In this document: positions 63,201 through 64,000 of the stretch, one piece after another
How the letters are laid out: every line of letters starts with the position of its first letter
Numbering within the stretch: position 1 is the stretch's first letter
Origin: Candidatus Multiplicimicrobium inquinatum
GTDB taxonomy: Bacteria; Omnitrophota; Omnitrophia; Omnitrophales; Aquincolibacteriaceae
Assembly (NCBI GenBank): GCA_002344825.1
Contig: DDUN01000038.1
Location: 1 to 64,000, forward strand
Direction: 5' to 3'
Length of the DNA stretch: 64,000 bases
Program-made: the position numbers and the translations under genes
The notes under the pieces: model-generated
The model's input: the letters and a program-made list of their open reading frames with translations, nothing else
Told to the model about the DNA's origin: nothing
Database searches by the model: none

Positions 63201-64000
63201 AGACGTATTTTCAGCTGAGAAAAGCATTGTGGGGGTGATTCAAAAGCACTCGAAGCTGATTGAAGCCGGCGCGGATGTTGGCGAATTACTTAATCAAGTA
63301 AATCGAGATCCCGTGCTTGCTGCGCGCGAAGAAAGAATTATTGCCGGAGTTTCTCGCTCCGAATCGCGCCGGCGCTCTCAAGATGAGGGAGAAAAAATTT
63401 TAAAACTCCATACGCTTTATATGGATGTGATGCGCAGAAAAGCAAATGCGTGGAAAGATGGAGCTGAAAAAGTAGAAAGCGCGGGTTTTTTAGTTACGGA
63501 CGTTGGCTATTATCCGATTGATACGGACAACGAATTCGAACACTTGCTGGCGATTTTCCCCAAAATTCGTGATAAGACAAATTTTAATCAACCCCTTCGC
63601 TTTCTTGATTTAGGATCAGGCGCCGGCAAGCTTTTGATACAAGTGCTAATGCTGGACGCCCATCTTAATGGAGTTGGCATCGAATATGATCAGGCGCTTT
63701 ATGAAGTTTCTTTAGACCTCGCTGAAGAAGCCGCAAAACAAAAACTTATTTCTCGTGAGCGCGCGCATTTTTTAAAAGGGGACTTTTCTGTCCCTGAATT
63801 TGAAAAAGAAATTTCTTCCGCGGACGTTCTTTTTCATTATCAGGCAAGCTCATTTGACCCCGCGCTGCTTGAACAAGCATTGATTCGCTCGATGCGCCCA
63901 GGAGCCAAGCTTTTAGTATACGGGTCATCTCGTGATTATTTCCCAAAACTATCGGCGCGCGCTGGTTTTGAACGGGCGTTTGATGAGACAGCGCGAGTGA
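57265..64000 (+). CDS. Giant secreted multidomain protein with RSExR spacers (partial, C-terminus off window)
   Basis: The frame from ATG 57265 (AAGGA 8 bases upstream) is open to base 64000: at least 2245 residues. Signal peptide FVATAVIMCLLAQDAAVA. Segments: (1) about 70-540, DAHDSLDAQKN at residue 84 and VFGGFHREGITEIL, a TraB/ChaN-like pattern; (2) 556-714, membrane segments and NVYPIFVQRYVRARLWP, like CrtO-type acyltransferases; (3) 780-965, methyltransferase with DLGHGEGS (D824); (4) 1000-1290, PPP-type phosphatase with DIHGD (1017), LGDVINGR (1052), GNHD, THAGLSP and TGHRP; (5) 1448-1752 unassigned; (6) about 1760-2020 TPR; (7) from 2100 a methyltransferase with LDLGSGAGKLL. RSExR pentapeptides fall at 551, 715, 966, 1443, 1648, 1753 and 2031, mostly between segments. 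Domain names are by motif only. Confidence 0.75.
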   Translation, partial: MGRHQQFLKFVATAVIMCLLAQDAAVALPSQTTDYRPQTTDSAETPGVEGSHLRELGWLSTKNLGTIDEEFQGTNGKSITFILDAHDSLDAQKNIVRIIQRATASGRVRTVFEEGYEDELNTDEWFGDIQDDQIRRKVAYYYLDQLKIGAAEFAHINRQSRLGQRTKDKKQSTDWQLVGADDKQAYLENVRAFGDSEKVRAKILRDTQAIQRELKAVGAKQLTPEAQKWIADYQRFHEHALPLLDYLNRWLKFIPQEACPLLRRILSAAQDLELARSIQRIRAAEVLIEIKQFESSLEAHFFEERQTAEIWQAQKTMGSVEKLTNLKISSHELDELKQNLKMWDTESLAPLLARAKKNPVVLSKRWETLIQDALKFYELAHKRDMAVERALLSWNNSSAPLRASEQEPKDKEAVLVFGGFHREGITEILRRNGFSYTVVIPKITDFSKRHQLLYREAMSVGPRGSGHGARQMVQAARPLSGFYDHGFRYEIPLVAALAKENPKLDQRSFALLVERTLLEKSSTTVARGVNGENLSRPSASPNTRRLLFSARSESRKKAEKVLDYEEIDFGTKNRFLKKALSTYLTPKVFETGGFIYKWFGIQYFIFLLNQFDRQKILPRLPVSLSTPLTDSKPEEEISVSGRIKMGSALEIMHLAAFFIILALASMEHLSADNFGATLLHLGNVIANVYPIFVQRYVRARLWPRYIQIKENETNRSEARAGTAKKETVIRSPEVLRLALGKFNILNSGALHELFSSQQTSLQKLTKAERDLLRRIALIRDSTKKVMRKEKGENEFHGPFAPANVSQVMTVLKHLGAKQGEKIMDLGHGEGSVLFGAAALFGLQGLGGELNSYLYRKSAAIQAELVDAGILDAGAVELRKENFNQLDLRTADYVFFFSFGGKVDQEKLLRELKPGAKFILLGLKNTNWEQEELTGYSDFSKLLENGQFELVRFPELRTWVFTKRSARSEMREATRAQILEILRNFEQFRENIKVSEPVVWDLEGVELNRARPLLVLPDIHGDLEGMLAMLYFSGVIDREGLPTGSADVIQLGDVINGREQWFEADDYLRFLQQEFEERGLSLIRLAGNHDVKVLKAFDRKKYFLEWVYGPSERQLSGLREFFQQYLWKNPGKQGRQLLRKKFTSVGLPLHIYFILEKARDFYQAVKNDIQTGKIKAAARFGNLFVTHAGLSPAAMEEESLGADFDEKADVLNRAFQAWLLKESKPKQDERTADDETVDERIKIILKKALGMKTAEGFKKSSVWQLTGHRPKRHKRVSSDERMISADFDLARRFEVSEDDPVYPRILFLKENQLIEQEIKLPRFESPPSPADDGETLKEEFVARFSTEELKEFEIKPVSRIRLINLIQAAISQSGVLESASIQNDSVFVRVIETAAHGESSITLPAQNYHIGGYHSTLAEAYLQQNYLAGDEFLNTVHAIEVWRRSEARYLEAEKIYFDSPEFLSATHYFNEAVIVRDEAGTIQPMDWNKLITIYERLRGDDVNAEYTDEDRQLRLSHENEPWAREWLQNINRQDLTGDEALNLGVKIYRDSSEGDGRNQMFVKKAGFDRVRPPKKAGAYFERHPADGHHGLAWFLMNFFLMRNGYAPFYFKNEKEYLKIPIDYYNRDEGAARLRQLLRERVFSENKGNRSEARTSDEIGLQQIKNTEIALTPRAFHGRNWLRYPWMTTRKKVWEVFGLPDPRDAKPAQQKTSRDITFIKRKSDRHPVWVILEKDKVRFEEKFARELLMLRGKARSESRNDPKKQAAEFSKKANAIIKARGNLEEAARLAEEAIELDYTNAFAHVALIQARRGLGQYKDALEAFISAERDIPDNQYVRAMFPGILNSFAAQSAEQNRLDDAIDTFRKIFPDTPEELQESVKLTAMRAREALAYQAIERGDFGKALQIAEQINQILPSNQTTDLILATAFIHQGQPGRAEAQLDFSRRKFLARNPRSYLIKALSAAHKLRPNEAKAILNEAQDVFSAEKSIVGVIQKHSKLIEAGADVGELLNQVNRDPVLAAREERIIAGVSRSESRRRSQDEGEKILKLHTLYMDVMRRKANAWKDGAEKVESAGFLVTDVGYYPIDTDNEFEHLLAIFPKIRDKTNFNQPLRFLDLGSGAGKLLIQVLMLDAHLNGVGIEYDQALYEVSLDLAEEAAKQKLISRERAHFLKGDFSVPEFEKEISSADVLFHYQASSFDPALLEQALIRSMRPGAKLLVYGSSRDYFPKLSARAGFERAFDETARV
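57354..57387 (+). repeat. Heptanucleotide repeat in the giant ORF, copy 1
   Basis: CAGACTA, CAGACTA, CAGACCA, CAGACCA, CAGACT in exact 7-base steps, just after the signal peptide. It encodes a TTDYRPQTTD linker. Confidence 0.85.
57751..57778 (+). repeat. Heptanucleotide repeat in the giant ORF, copy 2
   Basis: GGACAAA, GAACAAA, GGACAAA, AAACAAA in 7-base steps, encoding the basic linker GQRTKDKKQS. Confidence 0.85.
58477..58497 (+). repeat. Heptanucleotide repeat in the giant ORF, copy 3
   Basis: GAACAAG, AGCCAAA, GGACAAA in 7-base steps, encoding EQEPKDK before the VLVFGGFH motif. Confidence 0.6.
58645..58672 (+). repeat. Heptanucleotide repeat in the giant ORF, copy 4
   Basis: GGACCAC, GGGGCTC, GGGCCAC, GGAGCCC in 7-base steps, encoding GPRGSGHGA. 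Confidence 0.7.

Overview
This window looks like a replication-origin region from a Gram-negative-type, probably anaerobic or facultative, uncultivated bacterium of moderate GC. The Gram-negative reading rests on a long periplasmic-domain YidC, TatC and a lipobox solute-binding protein. Gene content fits Candidatus Omnitrophota (OP3) or a relative: a signal-peptide giant multidomain protein with repeated RSExR spacers, very long coiled-coil proteins, and a beta-propeller protein with a distinctive C-terminal region. No rRNA or ribosomal marker other than L34 is present, so the phylum is an inference.

Layout. All genes from 1 to 24.4 kb are on the minus strand, and most genes from 24.6 kb on are on the plus strand. 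The switch lies between rpmH and dnaA, as expected for leading-strand co-orientation around oriC. Left arm, in transcription order away from the origin: rpmH-rnpA-yidC-mnmG, two perfect parS sites, parA-parB; a sugar locus (solute-binding lipoprotein, GH94 phosphorylase, glycoamylase-type hydrolase, ROK regulator); tatC; then a long sulfur and biotin block (cysC, cysH, thrC, MoaD-like sulfur carrier, bioB, SDR, cysD, cysN, FabF-like ketosynthase, bioF) that runs off the left edge. Right arm: dnaA-dnaN-dciA-gyrB-gyrA-serS. Next comes an accessory stretch with four tRNAs (Ser-GCT, Ser-TGA, Arg-ACG, Ser-GGA), a methyltransferase/Rrf2 pair, small secreted proteins, two giant coiled-coil proteins and tadA. 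A nitric-oxide island follows (hemerythrin, cupin, NsrR-like Rrf2, quinol NO reductase). Then come a DUF4301 protein, phosphoglucomutase, an ABC-2 exporter, CorA, RlmN, a four-helix-bundle (S23) gene, a propeller protein, and a giant modular ORF of at least 2245 codons that runs off the right edge.

Four kinds of non-coding structure recur and are the most unusual part of the window. (i) Seven short hairpins have constant flanks (TCT before the stem, AACC after it), stems that vary with compensating changes, and always lie on the transcribed strand. (ii) A family of 110-170 bp foldback elements has variable outer arms; those next to tRNA genes contain an inverted copy of the tRNA T-arm, and two tRNA 3' ends are repeated directly about 260-305 bp downstream. 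(iii) Heptanucleotide-period repeats occur between genes and in frame inside genes. (iv) Diverged duplicate gene starts lie directly before serS and before the biotin-region SDR, each followed by one of the hairpins. The giant ORF at the right end reads like a string of enzyme domains (TraB/ChaN-like, CrtO-acyltransferase-like, methyltransferase, PPP-type phosphatase, TPR, second methyltransferase) separated by RSExR pentapeptides, and is the best candidate here for an undescribed system.
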